64,000 bases of DNA from an uncultured Aureispira sp. (GCA_905480485.1 CAJQQM010000010.1:1-64000), one strand, 5' to 3'; positions 35,950-45,455 are shown, counted from the stretch's first letter. Program-made: numbers and translations. The notes: generated by a model from the letters alone, not told the origin.

Positions 35950-36957
35950 TTATGCTCGAATAGAAGAGATATGTACAATTCTTTTGGATATACGGGAGGT
36001 TCCGTTTGTGACGGTAATATAATACACGCCTGTCGGCAAGCCTGGCATATTAAAATAGTATTTTTGAGCTTGTGTCAGATGCATAGGAATCTCGTATACA
36101 AGCTCGCCTGAACTGTCGAAAAGTTGCATCTGAACAGAATCTTGAGCAAATAAATTAACATCTATGGTCAATTTCTCATTGATCGGATTGGGGTAAATAC
36201 CAACACCTTCTTCAAAATTGTGTTGCCGTTCAAAATATGGGTCAACCTCCATCTTCAAAGACTGTACACAAACCATTTGCATTGTTGCTTTGCGGCCCGA
36301 ACTTGCTGTGAAACCAAAAAAAACTTCGGACTTACCGTTGAAAAAGGTATTCAAAACATCCTCCTGATAAAATATTCTTCGTTCTTGATCGATGTATACA
36401 CAAAATTCTTTTTCGGAAGGCTTCCAGGTAATTCGGACATGATGATATTCACAATCTCGAATATCTTTGCCCGCAGACTTAACCCGTACAGGCGGCAATA
36501 AAGGGCTCGACATGTTTCCGTCTTTTACCAGACTAAGGTGTGGCTGATACAAATCTCTGTGTCCTCTATTGTAGCGCGTATCGATTTCGACCGCCAAAGA
36601 GGGCTGTATGCCTACACATTCAGACCCTGCCCCAAAACCTAATAGTTCTCCCGCACAACCTAATGCATCTAAACCGGTAGAATCAGTGTGCATTACAAAC
36701 GCAAAGCCTTCTCCTGCATTTTTAGAACAGCCCAAATTAACAGCAAAATTCAAATCAAGGACATTGTTGAGTTCTAAGGGGAATTCACACCAAAGACTAC
36801 CAACATCATTCATTGATTGCCCAGAAGTAAGCTGATAACAATTATCGGTTAATAAGGTAGAGGAGCCATTAAGCGCAAACGAAGGTTGCGCAAAAAGCTC
36901 AAAGCTTAGGCCTGTCAAAAACAACGATGTAGACAAGATGTAAAAAACCTTGAACAT
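35950..36957 (-). CDS. Secreted L-type lectin-like protein with T9SS sorting tail
   Basis: This 335-residue protein has a signal peptide (residues 1-23). Residues about 25-240 match the legume-type (L-type) lectin fold: LNFAVNLGCSKNAGEGFAFVM, a DTRYNRGHRDLYQPHLSL metal-loop region and VRITWKPSEKEFCVYID. The C-terminal 75 residues are a T9SS type A sorting domain (IYPNPINEKLTIDV ... LPTGVYYITVTN ... KRIV). It should be displayed on or released from the cell surface and bind glycans; the sugar is not known. Confidence 0.8.
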   Translation of the reverse strand: MFKVFYILSTSLFLTGLSFELFAQPSFALNGSSTLLTDNCYQLTSGQSMNDVGSLWCEFPLELNNVLDLNFAVNLGCSKNAGEGFAFVMHTDSTGLDALGCAGELLGFGAGSECVGIQPSLAVEIDTRYNRGHRDLYQPHLSLVKDGNMSSPLLPPVRVKSAGKDIRDCEYHHVRITWKPSEKEFCVYIDQERRIFYQEDVLNTFFNGKSEVFFGFTASSGRKATMQMVCVQSLKMEVDPYFERQHNFEEGVGIYPNPINEKLTIDVNLFAQDSVQMQLFDSSGELVYEIPMHLTQAQKYYFNMPGLPTGVYYITVTNGTSRISKRIVHISSIRA

Positions 36958-37078
36958 GGATGATATACATTTAGCGCATGATTAATATTATTGTGACAAG
37001 CCCGTAACAATAGTTTAAATTATCATTTATAGAGTTCTAAGCTTGAGCACAATATACAAAACAATCAGTACTATACTG

Positions 37079-37489
37079 TTATTTTCCAGCATACTCTACA
37101 TAATTACGGGGAGTTTCATAAAGGCGCACCGAAAGATCATATTTTGAATCTAATTGTGCCCTCAATATTTTCCAAATAACTACGGCAATATTTTCGGCAG
37201 TAGGGTTTAAATCAAAAAACTCTGACACTTCCAAATTCAAATTTTTATGATCAAACTTCCGTTCCACATGCTCTTTGATAACATCTGAAAGCACTTTTAA
37301 GTCGATTAGGTAGCCTGTATCGGGATCGATTGTTCCGCCCAATTTAACCTCTAGCTCATAATTGTGCCCATGATAATATTGATTGTTACACAAGCCAAAG
37401 ATCTCTTTATTTTTTTCCTCTGACCAATTTTTATTGTGCAAACGATGTGCCGCATTGAAGTGCGCTTTGCGAAATACTGAAATATACAT
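37079..37489 (-). CDS. queD: 6-carboxytetrahydropterin synthase
   Basis: This 136-residue protein belongs to the PTPS/QueD family. Zinc ligands are seen in FRKAHFNAAHRL and YYHGHNYELEV, the catalytic cysteine in FGLCNNQYYHGH, and the C-terminal active-site glutamate in LYETPRNYVEY. It makes the queuosine precursor 6-carboxy-5,6,7,8-tetrahydropterin. Other queuosine genes are not in the window. It is divergent from gpx. Confidence 0.9.
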   Translation of the reverse strand: MYISVFRKAHFNAAHRLHNKNWSEEKNKEIFGLCNNQYYHGHNYELEVKLGGTIDPDTGYLIDLKVLSDVIKEHVERKFDHKNLNLEVSEFFDLNPTAENIAVVIWKILRAQLDSKYDLSVRLYETPRNYVEYAGK

Positions 37490-37594
37490 ATCTTTATAAA
37501 AGTTTTTGACGGTTTTAAGTCTAATATTAGTGATTTTAATTGAACTTTATACATAATTGCACTACATAACAAGCCTATTAAATTGATACATAGT

Positions 37595-38092
37595 ATGAAA
37601 AATAAAACAAGCAATTCTATTCACTCTTTTAGTATCGAGGCTATTGATGGCTCGGTCATTGATTTCTCAAGCTTCTCAGGCCGAAAAATAATGCTCGTAA
37701 ATGTTGCATCCGAGTGTGGATTAACACCACAGTATCAACAACTACAAGATTTATATGCACAGTACAAAAACAAACTAAGCATCGTGGCCTGTCCTGCCAA
37801 CGATTTCGGACAACAAGAACCTGGTACGAACCAACAAATTCAAACCTTTTGCTCGACTAAGTTTAATGTTAGTTTCCCGATGACACATAAAATATCCGTC
37901 AAAGGCAACAACATGCATAATTTGTATAAATTTGTAACACAAAAAGAATTAAATGGTTTTGCTGATTCGGAAGTTAGCTGGAATTTTCAGAAATATGTTT
38001 TTGATGAAGCAGGGCAATTATGTCATATTTTTGCTCCACAAACAGAACCGCTTGCCGATGAAATTTTAAGCGCTTTAGCAATTCACCCCTAA
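37595..38092 (+). CDS. Glutathione peroxidase-family thiol peroxidase
   Basis: This 165-residue protein (from the ATG at 37595; a TTG 12 bases earlier is less likely) has the family motif LVNVASECGLTPQYQQLQ with the peroxidatic cysteine at about 41 in place of selenocysteine. The tetrad partners are in CPANDFGQQEPG (glutamine) and VSWNFQKYVFDEAG (tryptophan, asparagine). Bacterial members usually use thioredoxin rather than glutathione. No signal peptide. It reduces peroxides in the cytoplasm. Confidence 0.9.
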   Translation: MKNKTSNSIHSFSIEAIDGSVIDFSSFSGRKIMLVNVASECGLTPQYQQLQDLYAQYKNKLSIVACPANDFGQQEPGTNQQIQTFCSTKFNVSFPMTHKISVKGNNMHNLYKFVTQKELNGFADSEVSWNFQKYVFDEAGQLCHIFAPQTEPLADEILSALAIHP

Positions 38093-38108
38093 CCAACCAT
38101 CTAATTTT

Positions 38109-39260
38109 ATGCACTTTAAAGACGTTGTAGGACACATCAAAGTAAAAGAACTGCTTATCAACAGCTATCAGAACGACCGCACTGCGCACGCTCAAATATT
38201 TTTAGGCAAAGAAGGCAACGGTGCCTTAGCGATGGCCTTAGCCTATGCGCAATATCTATTGTGTGAACAACCGCTAGCTAAAGACTCCTGTGGCAACTGC
38301 AACGCTTGCAAAAAGGGAAACAAGCAAGTACACCCTGATATACACTTCTCTTATCCTACCGTAGGTTCTAAAAAAATCAGCACCGACTTTATAACAGATT
38401 GGAGAAGCATGATTCTTGCCAACCCCTATCTATCCATAAATCAATGGTTAGAACGTATCGAGGCCGACAATAAACAAGGCAATATTACCGCAGGAGAATG
38501 TCTTTCAATTGTTCAAAGACTAAGTTATAAAGCATCTGAAGGCCGATATCGAATTATGATTCTATGGTTACCTGAGTTTTTGGGCAAAGAAGGCAACCGT
38601 CTATTAAAGCTGATTGAAGAACCTCGGCCCAATACAATTTTCATCTTGGTATCTGAACAGGCAGATAAAATTTTGAATACTATACTGTCGCGCTGTCAAT
38701 TAATAAATTTTGCTCGACTCGATGATGATGAAATTGCTCAATATCTGAGTAGTCAATTTTCGCTTTCTGCGGAACATTCACAAAATATTGCTTATTTGTC
38801 AGAGGGCAATATCAACAAAGCACAACATTTAATGAACGAACAATCCAATAATAACTCAAAACTATTTATTGAATGGTTACGGGTGTGTTATCGAGGGCAG
38901 CCCAAAGCAATGGTAGATTGGGTAGAAGGAATGATTACAGGTAAACATAAGAGCAAAGATTTTTTTGCAAAAACAGGTAGAAAAGATCAAGTGCACTTCT
39001 TGAAGTACGCACTCTTTTTTCTGAGAGAATTTATGACCTTACAACAAGGCCATGACAAAATAAGACTACAGGATAAGGCTTTTGAAACCGCACACAATAT
39101 GCTGAAGGTACTTCATACAGATGCGATTATTGAAATGATGCAACTATTTGATGAAATGTCCTTTCATATCGAAAGAAACGCAAATCCCAAAATTTTGTTT
39201 TTGGATGCCTCGATCAAAATGCACCATATTATCAGAAAAAAATCGATTAGTATCGCCTAA
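38109..39260 (+). CDS. holB: DNA polymerase III delta-prime subunit
   Basis: This 383-residue clamp-loader subunit has a zinc-binding cluster CGNCNAC after the degenerate P-loop (FLGKEGNGALAMA) and the SRC motif in LSRCQLINF, which acts in trans as an arginine finger for the ATPase subunits. It lacks a real Walker A lysine-threonine, as expected for a non-ATPase delta-prime. It loads the sliding clamp made by dnaN, found 3.5 kb away. Its stop codon shares the four bases CTAA with the stop of the next gene on the other strand. Confidence 0.88.
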   Translation: MHFKDVVGHIKVKELLINSYQNDRTAHAQIFLGKEGNGALAMALAYAQYLLCEQPLAKDSCGNCNACKKGNKQVHPDIHFSYPTVGSKKISTDFITDWRSMILANPYLSINQWLERIEADNKQGNITAGECLSIVQRLSYKASEGRYRIMILWLPEFLGKEGNRLLKLIEEPRPNTIFILVSEQADKILNTILSRCQLINFARLDDDEIAQYLSSQFSLSAEHSQNIAYLSEGNINKAQHLMNEQSNNNSKLFIEWLRVCYRGQPKAMVDWVEGMITGKHKSKDFFAKTGRKDQVHFLKYALFFLREFMTLQQGHDKIRLQDKAFETAHNMLKVLHTDAIIEMMQLFDEMSFHIERNANPKILFLDASIKMHHIIRKKSISIA

Positions 39261-39694
39261 GGATGGTTGGGTACCATATTTTTTTGTGGGTTCACCAAAG
39301 AAAGGTATTCGTCATAACTACGGATATAATCTAGTGCTTCGTAATGTTCAGAGGCTAAAACCATGCAAACAGAACCGGACGAAAAATTATTTAGTTCTCG
39401 CCAAAGCAAATTAGGAATGTATAAGCCATTGAAAGAACGATTTAAATGTATTACCTGACGACCATAACCGTCGTCTATCACTACATCAAAAGACCCAGCT
39501 AAGGCAAAAACAACCTGATGCAATTGCCTGTGTGCATGCCCTTCTCTTGTAGACCCTCCAGGTATATCGTACAAATAAAACACACGTTGTATGTCGAATG
39601 GAATATTTTTATTTCCCTCTATCGAACTCAAATTTCCTCTTGAGTCTCTTATGACAGGTATTTTAATTAATTTAGAATCAGCTAAACGAGCCAT
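39257..39694 (-). CDS. FdtA/QdtA-family cupin (dTDP-sugar 3,4-ketoisomerase-like)
   Basis: This 145-residue cupin matches the WxcM/FdtA/QdtA group: IPVIRDSRGNLSSIEGN, then RVFYLYDIPGGSTREGHAHRQLHQV, with the active-site histidines in GHAHR. Known members convert dTDP-4-keto-6-deoxyglucose to 3-keto sugars used for O-antigen or S-layer glycans. No dTDP-sugar genes (rmlA/rmlB, aminotransferase) are next to it, so it is isolated here. Confidence 0.85.
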   Translation of the reverse strand: MARLADSKLIKIPVIRDSRGNLSSIEGNKNIPFDIQRVFYLYDIPGGSTREGHAHRQLHQVVFALAGSFDVVIDDGYGRQVIHLNRSFNGLYIPNLLWRELNNFSSGSVCMVLASEHYEALDYIRSYDEYLSLVNPQKNMVPNHP

Positions 39695-39955
39695 CCGTTT
39701 TTAGTTAACAAAACTAAAGCGAAAAATTAAATCAACAATGTAGATTTTGAATTCTGCTAAAATTGTGGAGTACAGAAAAAAAGTAAATAAATACACAAAA
39801 GGTATATCAAAAATTGCGGTAGTGAATGTAGTCGGGGTACGTAGTGTAAAGCCTTTTAAAAAAGGCGTGAACAAATCTAAGTTTTAATTACATATCACAC
39901 AAATAAAACAATATATATTTTTTATCCCTATATTTTGGCACTTCAATCATTTGCA

Positions 39956-41326
39956 TTAGCTGCCCTTCAGGAAATTTCTTTTTGCATTTTTTAATAATTT
40001 TGAAATTTCTTTTGCTTTGTAGTTAGGGTTTAAATTTTGTGCTTTGCTATAGTCACTAATAGCTTTATCGTATGCCTTTATTGCTTCATAATAGGCCGCT
40101 CGATGATAATAAAATTCGGCCACTTGATTGTTAAGCTCAATAGCCCGATCAAAATCTTTTTTGGAAGCTTTAGCCCCCTTGGTTTCAAAAAGAATCCTTG
40201 CCCTATTAGTGTAAGCATAGGCATTTAAAGAATCGATTTTAATGGATTCATTAACATCGTTAATCGCTCCGTCATAATCTTTCATCGCCCGTTTTACATT
40301 TGCACGGTTGTTGTAAGCATATCCTTTAAAGGTGGTATTGGATAAGCAGGCTTTGGTAAAATCGTTCAAGGCTTGTTCTAGTTGTTGCATCTCAAAATAG
40401 GCATATCCTCTACGAATATACGTAGCCATATCTTTATTATTTAGTTCTATAGCCTTGCTGTAATCCCGAATAGCCTCTTTATATTTCATCATCTCAGCAT
40501 AGGTAAAGCCTCTTGATACGTAGGCCATATTAGCCGATGCATTTAGTTTGACAACTTCTGTAAAGTCTTTGATCGCTTCTTTGTTGTTAGATTGCTTTTT
40601 GTATGCCAATCCTCGCTGATAAAAACCAATAGGGTTAGCAGGGTCAATTTTTAGAGATTTTGTTAAATCTAAAATCCCAGCTGCTACTTCATCGTTGTTT
40701 ACTTTGATGACCGCACGGTTATACAAAGCCGTCGCATCATTGGCATTAATTTCAATGGCTCGATTTAAACTTTTCATCGCAGCATCAAACTGACTCGAAT
40801 ACCGTTCAGACATCCCTAATAAGGTATAGGCATTTTGATACAAAAGGGCTGTTGATTCATCTAATTCCCGCCATTCTATCAATTTTTTAAAATCATTAAT
40901 CGCCTTGCTATAGCGTTCGACTTCCATATATGCTTTGCCACGATAATACAAAGCGTCTAAGTGTTGTTCTTGATCATCCAATAAAGCACTAAAATCAAGA
41001 ATCGAGTTTTCATAATAGGCCATAGAAAAATTAGCGCGTCCTCTTTGATACTTAGCCTTATTATTTTGAGGTTGCAAAGCTAATACCTGATCAAAACAAT
41101 CTACGGATTGTTTGTATTGCTGCAATTCAAATAGCGCACGTCCTTTGTTATTGATTGCAAATGCATAACTACTATCTTGTTCTATTGCTTTGTTGTAATA
41201 ATCAATAGCCTGTTGATAATCTTGATTTTTCAACATTAGATTCCCTTGCCTGTAACACTCTTTAGCATCTTGTGCCGATAATATAACAACAAATAGCTGA
41301 AATAGTAGGGTATATTTTAATTTCAT
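39956..41326 (-). CDS. Secreted TPR-repeat protein
   Basis: This 456-residue protein has a short signal segment (residues 4-18, LLFQLFVVILSAQ) and then about twelve tetratricopeptide repeats from residue 20 to 445, with the regular A..NRG.A....Y..A..D..KA pattern (AYVSRGFTYAEMMKYKEAIR). Periplasmic or extracellular scaffold. It is the third TPR protein in the window and the only one with a nearly perfect repeat register. A separate transcription unit is likely, since 163 bases separate it from dnaN and a hairpin lies between. Confidence 0.8.
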   Translation of the reverse strand: MKLKYTLLFQLFVVILSAQDAKECYRQGNLMLKNQDYQQAIDYYNKAIEQDSSYAFAINNKGRALFELQQYKQSVDCFDQVLALQPQNNKAKYQRGRANFSMAYYENSILDFSALLDDQEQHLDALYYRGKAYMEVERYSKAINDFKKLIEWRELDESTALLYQNAYTLLGMSERYSSQFDAAMKSLNRAIEINANDATALYNRAVIKVNNDEVAAGILDLTKSLKIDPANPIGFYQRGLAYKKQSNNKEAIKDFTEVVKLNASANMAYVSRGFTYAEMMKYKEAIRDYSKAIELNNKDMATYIRRGYAYFEMQQLEQALNDFTKACLSNTTFKGYAYNNRANVKRAMKDYDGAINDVNESIKIDSLNAYAYTNRARILFETKGAKASKKDFDRAIELNNQVAEFYYHRAAYYEAIKAYDKAISDYSKAQNLNPNYKAKEISKLLKNAKRNFLKGS

Positions 41327-41429
41327 AATTTATCTTTTAATCGTCGTCAATTGAATATTTTTTTTAGCTCAAAACCGATTGCTGAAAATTTTTCTCTATT
41401 CAGAAAGTCAACCGAAAAGGACCTTAAGC

Positions 41430-41465
41430 AACAATAGGCTATTCCCAAAGAAATAGCCTATTGTT
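41430..41465 (-). terminator. Hairpin after dnaN, probable terminator
   Basis: A perfect 14-base inverted repeat, AACAATAGGCTATT / AATAGCCTATTGTT, with an 8-base loop lies 24 bases after the dnaN stop on the minus strand. The run of T after it is weak, so it may instead be an mRNA-end stabiliser. Confidence 0.65.
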
Positions 41466-41489
41466 AAATGCTAAAAACATACCAATTTG

Positions 41490-42608
41490 TTAAACATTCA
41501 ACATAACAGGCATTACAAGCATCAGTAAATCTTCAGAAGGTACCTGTTCTTCTGTCTTTAAGATTCCGGCACGATTTGGACTTGACAACTCAATGCGTAC
41601 ATTATCCCCACCAATGGTGTTCAACATTTCGATTAAAAATTTAGCATTGAACCCAATAGACATCGCTTCCCCGTCATAAAAACAAGGTAGTTGTTCTGTA
41701 GCTTTGTTAGAAAAATCTAAATCTTCTGCTTCGATAGTCAAGGAACTATCCGATATATCTAATTTAACCTGATTGGTTGTTTTGTTCGCATAGTTGGCAA
41801 TTCGTTTGAGCGAATTGAGAAAATCGGATCGAGTGATACTCATCGTATTTGGATTGTCTACAGGAATTACCGCACTGTAATTAGGATAATTTTCGTCGAT
41901 TAAACGACACGCTAATATCTGGTTGTCAAAACTAAAAATAGCATTTGTATCATTGTAGGACAAGCGAACGTTTTGGTTGCTGTTCGCCAAGGCATTTTTT
42001 AATAGGGTAAGGGGTTTTTTGGGCAAAATAAAGGCCCCATCCAAATCGGTCTCCACATCTGAAAAAGCATATTTTACCAATTTGTGTGCATCCGTAGCTA
42101 CAAAAACCAATCCTTCGCTGTTGATTTGAACAAAAACACCAGTCATAGCCACCTGTGAATCGTTTTGACTAACAGCAAATAACGTTTTATTGATCCCTTC
42201 TAACATAACGGAGGCAGGCAATTCAATTTGATCTACATGATCAGGTTCGGGTAATCTCGGAAAATCGTTCCCATCTTCACCTGCTAATGAATAGCGTCCA
42301 AATTGAGAAGTCACCTTAACCGCGAATGTTTCGAGGTCTACCGCAAATTTGAGTGGCTGTGTAGGCAACTGCCTTAGTGTATCTAGCAAGATTTTGGCCG
42401 GAATGGCTATCGACCCATCTTCGTCAGCTTCAACATGCATAGATGCCGTCATAAATGTCTGATTGTCTGTGGCAGAAATCGTGAGTTTGTCCCCTTCTAT
42501 TTTGAACAAAAAATCTTCTAAAATAGGTAGAATAGGATTGGAACTAATGGCCCCACTGATAATTTGTAATTGCTCTTTGAGGTCTGCAGACGATATTGAA
42601 AATTGCAT
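41490..42608 (-). CDS. dnaN: DNA polymerase III sliding clamp (beta subunit)
   Basis: From the ATG at 42608 the protein has 372 residues and begins MQFSISSADLKEQLQIISGA, the standard start; an upstream ATG at 42650 would add 14 alien residues. Landmarks include PILPILEDFLF, LPKKPLTLLKNAL, NYSAVIPVDNP, and a C-terminal tail ending LLMLVMPVMLN close to the usual 'Y.VMP.RL' end. It forms the DNA-encircling ring for replication. The neighbour holB encodes part of its loader. Confidence 0.95.
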   Translation of the reverse strand: MQFSISSADLKEQLQIISGAISSNPILPILEDFLFKIEGDKLTISATDNQTFMTASMHVEADEDGSIAIPAKILLDTLRQLPTQPLKFAVDLETFAVKVTSQFGRYSLAGEDGNDFPRLPEPDHVDQIELPASVMLEGINKTLFAVSQNDSQVAMTGVFVQINSEGLVFVATDAHKLVKYAFSDVETDLDGAFILPKKPLTLLKNALANSNQNVRLSYNDTNAIFSFDNQILACRLIDENYPNYSAVIPVDNPNTMSITRSDFLNSLKRIANYANKTTNQVKLDISDSSLTIEAEDLDFSNKATEQLPCFYDGEAMSIGFNAKFLIEMLNTIGGDNVRIELSSPNRAGILKTEEQVPSEDLLMLVMPVMLNV

Positions 42609-43037
42609 GTTGTTGAGTGTTGATTTCTTTAAAAAAATGCTGATGCGCACATCAATGGCAAAAATAACGAATTCTATGAATAAAAATAAATTAATTTGTT
42701 GTATTAAACCGCATTGTTCCTTTCTTTTTTCTCGAGGAGCGACTAAAACAGGAACCTAATGATTGATAGGGTATAAAACGGGCTCAAAAACAACTTAATA
42801 TAAATGAGGAATCAAATACTTTATTGTAAAAAAAGAATCATATTAAGGTCGCTTTTGCAAAAAAAGGCCATCAATCAAACTAAGTTGAGCAAATAAATGT
42901 TACAATTAAACTAAAATAGGATTTATTAAAACAACAACATCCTTTTTTTTATTATTTTTGGGGATTAATATAATCCAATACAATATAAAAATTTGCGTCT
43001 TTTTAAAGTCGCATCCACACCGTCTCAACTTAAGAAA
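42609..43037. other. Divergent intergenic region between dnaN and the Nfu gene
   Basis: These 429 bases are AT-rich and hold no supportable gene. TATTTTTG at 42953-42960 fits a Bacteroidota -7 box for the rightward Nfu gene, 78 bases before its ATG, but without a clear -33. Promoters for dnaN on the other strand should also lie here. Confidence 0.4.
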
Positions 43038-43658
43038 ATGGAAGATAAGAAAATAAAAAAAGCACCCATAATGCTTTACACTGAGCAGACTCCTAACCCT
43101 GGAACTTTGAAGTTTGTCACCAATCAAATGCTATATGCTCGACAAATGGCCGACTTTACTTTGGATCAAAAAGATTTAGCTGCCGAATGGTCGCCTGTTG
43201 CAGATGCCTTGTTTCAATTTGACTATGTCAAAGGAGTCTATATCTGCAACAACTTTATTACCGTAACCAAAGATGTAAATGTAGAATGGACTACGATTAT
43301 GCTCGAGCTTAAAAACTTTATAAAGGGATACCTCGAAGAAGAAAAACCCATCATGAAAGAAGGTTTTGAAGCAGTAAAAGCAGCATTAGAATCCGAAACT
43401 GAAGAACAATACGAAGGTGATAATGCTGAAATGGTTGCGAAAATCAAACAGTTACTTGACAAATACGTCCGACCTGCTGTAGAAATGGATGGAGGTAACA
43501 TTAAATTCCATTCCTACGAAGAAGGAGTGGTTAATGTGGTTTTACAAGGTTCATGTAGCGGTTGCCCATCTTCCTCTAGCACCCTAAAGGTAGGTATTGA
43601 AGGCATGCTAAAGCGCATGATTCCAGAAATAAAATCTGTTGAAGCCATTATGGGATAA
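43038..43658 (+). CDS. Nfu-type iron-sulfur cluster carrier
   Basis: From the ATG at 43038 (206 residues) the protein has an N-terminal Nfu domain (TEQTPNPGTLKFVTNQML) and a C-terminal NifU-like domain with the cluster-binding CSGCPSS motif (GSCSGCPSSSSTLKVGIEGM) and VRPAVEMDGGNIKF. It would take up or deliver [4Fe-4S] clusters to apo-enzymes. A TTG at 42993 is possible but the extra part is basic and of no known domain. The two rhomboid genes follow closely (16-base gap). Confidence 0.9.
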   Translation: MEDKKIKKAPIMLYTEQTPNPGTLKFVTNQMLYARQMADFTLDQKDLAAEWSPVADALFQFDYVKGVYICNNFITVTKDVNVEWTTIMLELKNFIKGYLEEEKPIMKEGFEAVKAALESETEEQYEGDNAEMVAKIKQLLDKYVRPAVEMDGGNIKFHSYEEGVVNVVLQGSCSGCPSSSSTLKVGIEGMLKRMIPEIKSVEAIMG

Positions 43659-43674
43659 TTCTAATTGAAACTTT

Positions 43675-44391
43675 ATGCAACAACAATTTTCGGCCATACC
43701 AGAAATCACTAAAAACCTAATCATAATCAATGGATTGGTGTTTCTTTCTGCCATGGCTTTTCCTATACTCGATCATTATTTTGCACTTTTCCCGATAATG
43801 AGCAGTCATTTTCAGCCTTATCAAATAGTAACGCACATGTTTATGCATGGAAGTGTCACACACATTTTCTTCAACATGTTTACTTTATTTATGTTTGGGA
43901 CTGAAATTGAACGTGCTTTTGGAGCAAAAAAGTTTTTATTCTTTTATCTTTCTACTGGTCTAGGGGCTGCTTTTTTACACTCTGTTATTCACTATTTTGA
44001 AGCTAGCCAATTGATGCAAGGCATCGAACCAGAAATGGTCAATACTATAGTACGAGAGGGCCGAGGTATAATTTTGCAAGGCATGAACTATTCCTCTGAA
44101 CCTGCTGCAACCTTAAACCGACTTATTAATATACCTGTTGTGGGTGCATCGGGGGCTGTTTTTGGTCTCTTAGCTGCTTTCGGTATGCTATACCCTAACA
44201 GGGTTATCTATTTAATCATTCCGCCAATACCACTAAAGGCCAAATATTTTGTTATTATTTTTGGACTTTTCGAGCTGTATCTTGGAATCTCTAACGCCCA
44301 AACTGGTATTGCACACTTTGCACATTTAGGGGGTGCTTTGTTTGGATTTTTAATCGTTTTGTATTGGAGGAGACAGGGAGAACGTTTTTAG
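43675..44391 (+). CDS. Rhomboid-family intramembrane serine protease
   Basis: This 238-residue protein has six or seven hydrophobic helices. Rhomboid landmarks are HGSVTHIFFNMFTLF (His-x3-Asn in TM2), the nucleophile in VGASGAVFGLLAA (Ser in GASG) and the catalytic histidine in HFAHLGGALFG. It cleaves membrane-spanning substrates. A second rhomboid gene follows after about 100 bases, with no intervening gene. Confidence 0.9.
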   Translation: MQQQFSAIPEITKNLIIINGLVFLSAMAFPILDHYFALFPIMSSHFQPYQIVTHMFMHGSVTHIFFNMFTLFMFGTEIERAFGAKKFLFFYLSTGLGAAFLHSVIHYFEASQLMQGIEPEMVNTIVREGRGIILQGMNYSSEPAATLNRLINIPVVGASGAVFGLLAAFGMLYPNRVIYLIIPPIPLKAKYFVIIFGLFELYLGISNAQTGIAHFAHLGGALFGFLIVLYWRRQGERF

Positions 44392-44492
44392 AACATCATG
44401 TCATACAAATTTCAATCTAATTTGAACTTCTACAAGTTTAACGGGTTTAAATTTTGAAGTTTATTTTTTACTATTAATAAGTTGTCGTTATT

Positions 44493-45455
44493 ATGCCAAC
44501 AAATATTTGGGAAGACCTAAAACTCCGCTATCATCAAGGCAATGCTGTGATTAAGCTTATCATGGTTAATGTTGCTGTGCACATCAGTATGCTGCTCGTT
44601 AGTGTTGTTTGCTTTCTGGTGGTTGGGTCCGATACTGATTTTTGGTATTTCCTTTCCGAATGGTTTTACTTCCCTTCTGAATTGCGAAAAATCCCACTGC
44701 GTTTTTGGACAGTCTTTAGCTACATGTTTTTGCATGCTAATTTTTTTCACATTCTAATGAATATGCTCGTGCTGTATTGGTTTGGGCAAAAGTTAAATGA
44801 TTTGTTGCCACAACACAAAATACTCCCTATTTATTTGTGTGGAGGATTAGTGGGAGCACTTTTCTTTGCTGTTGGTTTTAATATTTTCCCAGCATTTAGT
44901 AGTGCTCAAGGTAATTTAGTAGGTGCTTCGGCAAGCGTTATGGCGATTGTTTTAGCTACGGCCACACTCAACCCTAAAGGGACGATTCATTTATTTTTAC
45001 TAGGCGCTATTGAATTGCAATATATCGCCTTAGTTTGGGTCATCTATAATCTTGTTGTTATTCCTGGCGGCAATCCTGGTGGGGCGCTTGCGCATCTTGG
45101 GGGTGCCTTCATGGGTTGGTTTTTTATACGTCAATTACGCAAGGGAAAAGATTATTCGAAACCCATCAACAAAGTACTCGCAAAATTTAGTCGCCGAAAG
45201 ACAGCTGTACGTACTAGCGTACCGAAACGTAGTAAACAAAAACAAAGTCAAGGTCTTTTCAGACCTAAAATGCGCGTCTATAAAGGTGCTGCCAAAACCG
45301 ACTTTTATGGCAACGAATACGGCCGTTCCTTTATGCAGAAATACAAAGAAATGTCGAAAGAAGAATGCCTCAATAGTATCTTAGCTAAAATTAAACGTTC
45401 AGGCTACGATAGTCTCACCCAAGACGAAAAAGTTTTTTTAGACCGTTACAACTAA
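44493..45455 (+). CDS. Rhomboid-family intramembrane protease with soluble C-terminal domain
   Basis: This 320-residue protein has the rhomboid core in residues 1-220: HANFFHILMNMLVLYW, VGASASVMAIVLATAT (Ser nucleophile in GASA) and ALAHLGGAFMG (His). The remaining 100 residues are basic and then carry a short domain ending KYKEMSKEECLNSILAKIKR and SLTQDEKVFLDRY, a tail seen on many Bacteroidota rhomboids (DUF6576-like). It is the second of two tandem rhomboid genes. Confidence 0.88.
   Translation: MPTNIWEDLKLRYHQGNAVIKLIMVNVAVHISMLLVSVVCFLVVGSDTDFWYFLSEWFYFPSELRKIPLRFWTVFSYMFLHANFFHILMNMLVLYWFGQKLNDLLPQHKILPIYLCGGLVGALFFAVGFNIFPAFSSAQGNLVGASASVMAIVLATATLNPKGTIHLFLLGAIELQYIALVWVIYNLVVIPGGNPGGALAHLGGAFMGWFFIRQLRKGKDYSKPINKVLAKFSRRKTAVRTSVPKRSKQKQSQGLFRPKMRVYKGAAKTDFYGNEYGRSFMQKYKEMSKEECLNSILAKIKRSGYDSLTQDEKVFLDRYN

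Noticed and set aside
39695-39955. Possible small RNA or tRNA between FdtA and TPR genes
   Set aside because: No cloverleaf, terminator or conserved structure could be drawn.
42609-42650. Upstream ATG for dnaN
   Set aside because: It adds 14 residues before the standard MQFSIS start of the clamp.
42463-42759. Plus-strand ORF over the dnaN start
   Set aside because: It is a shadow of dnaN on the other strand without a plausible domain.
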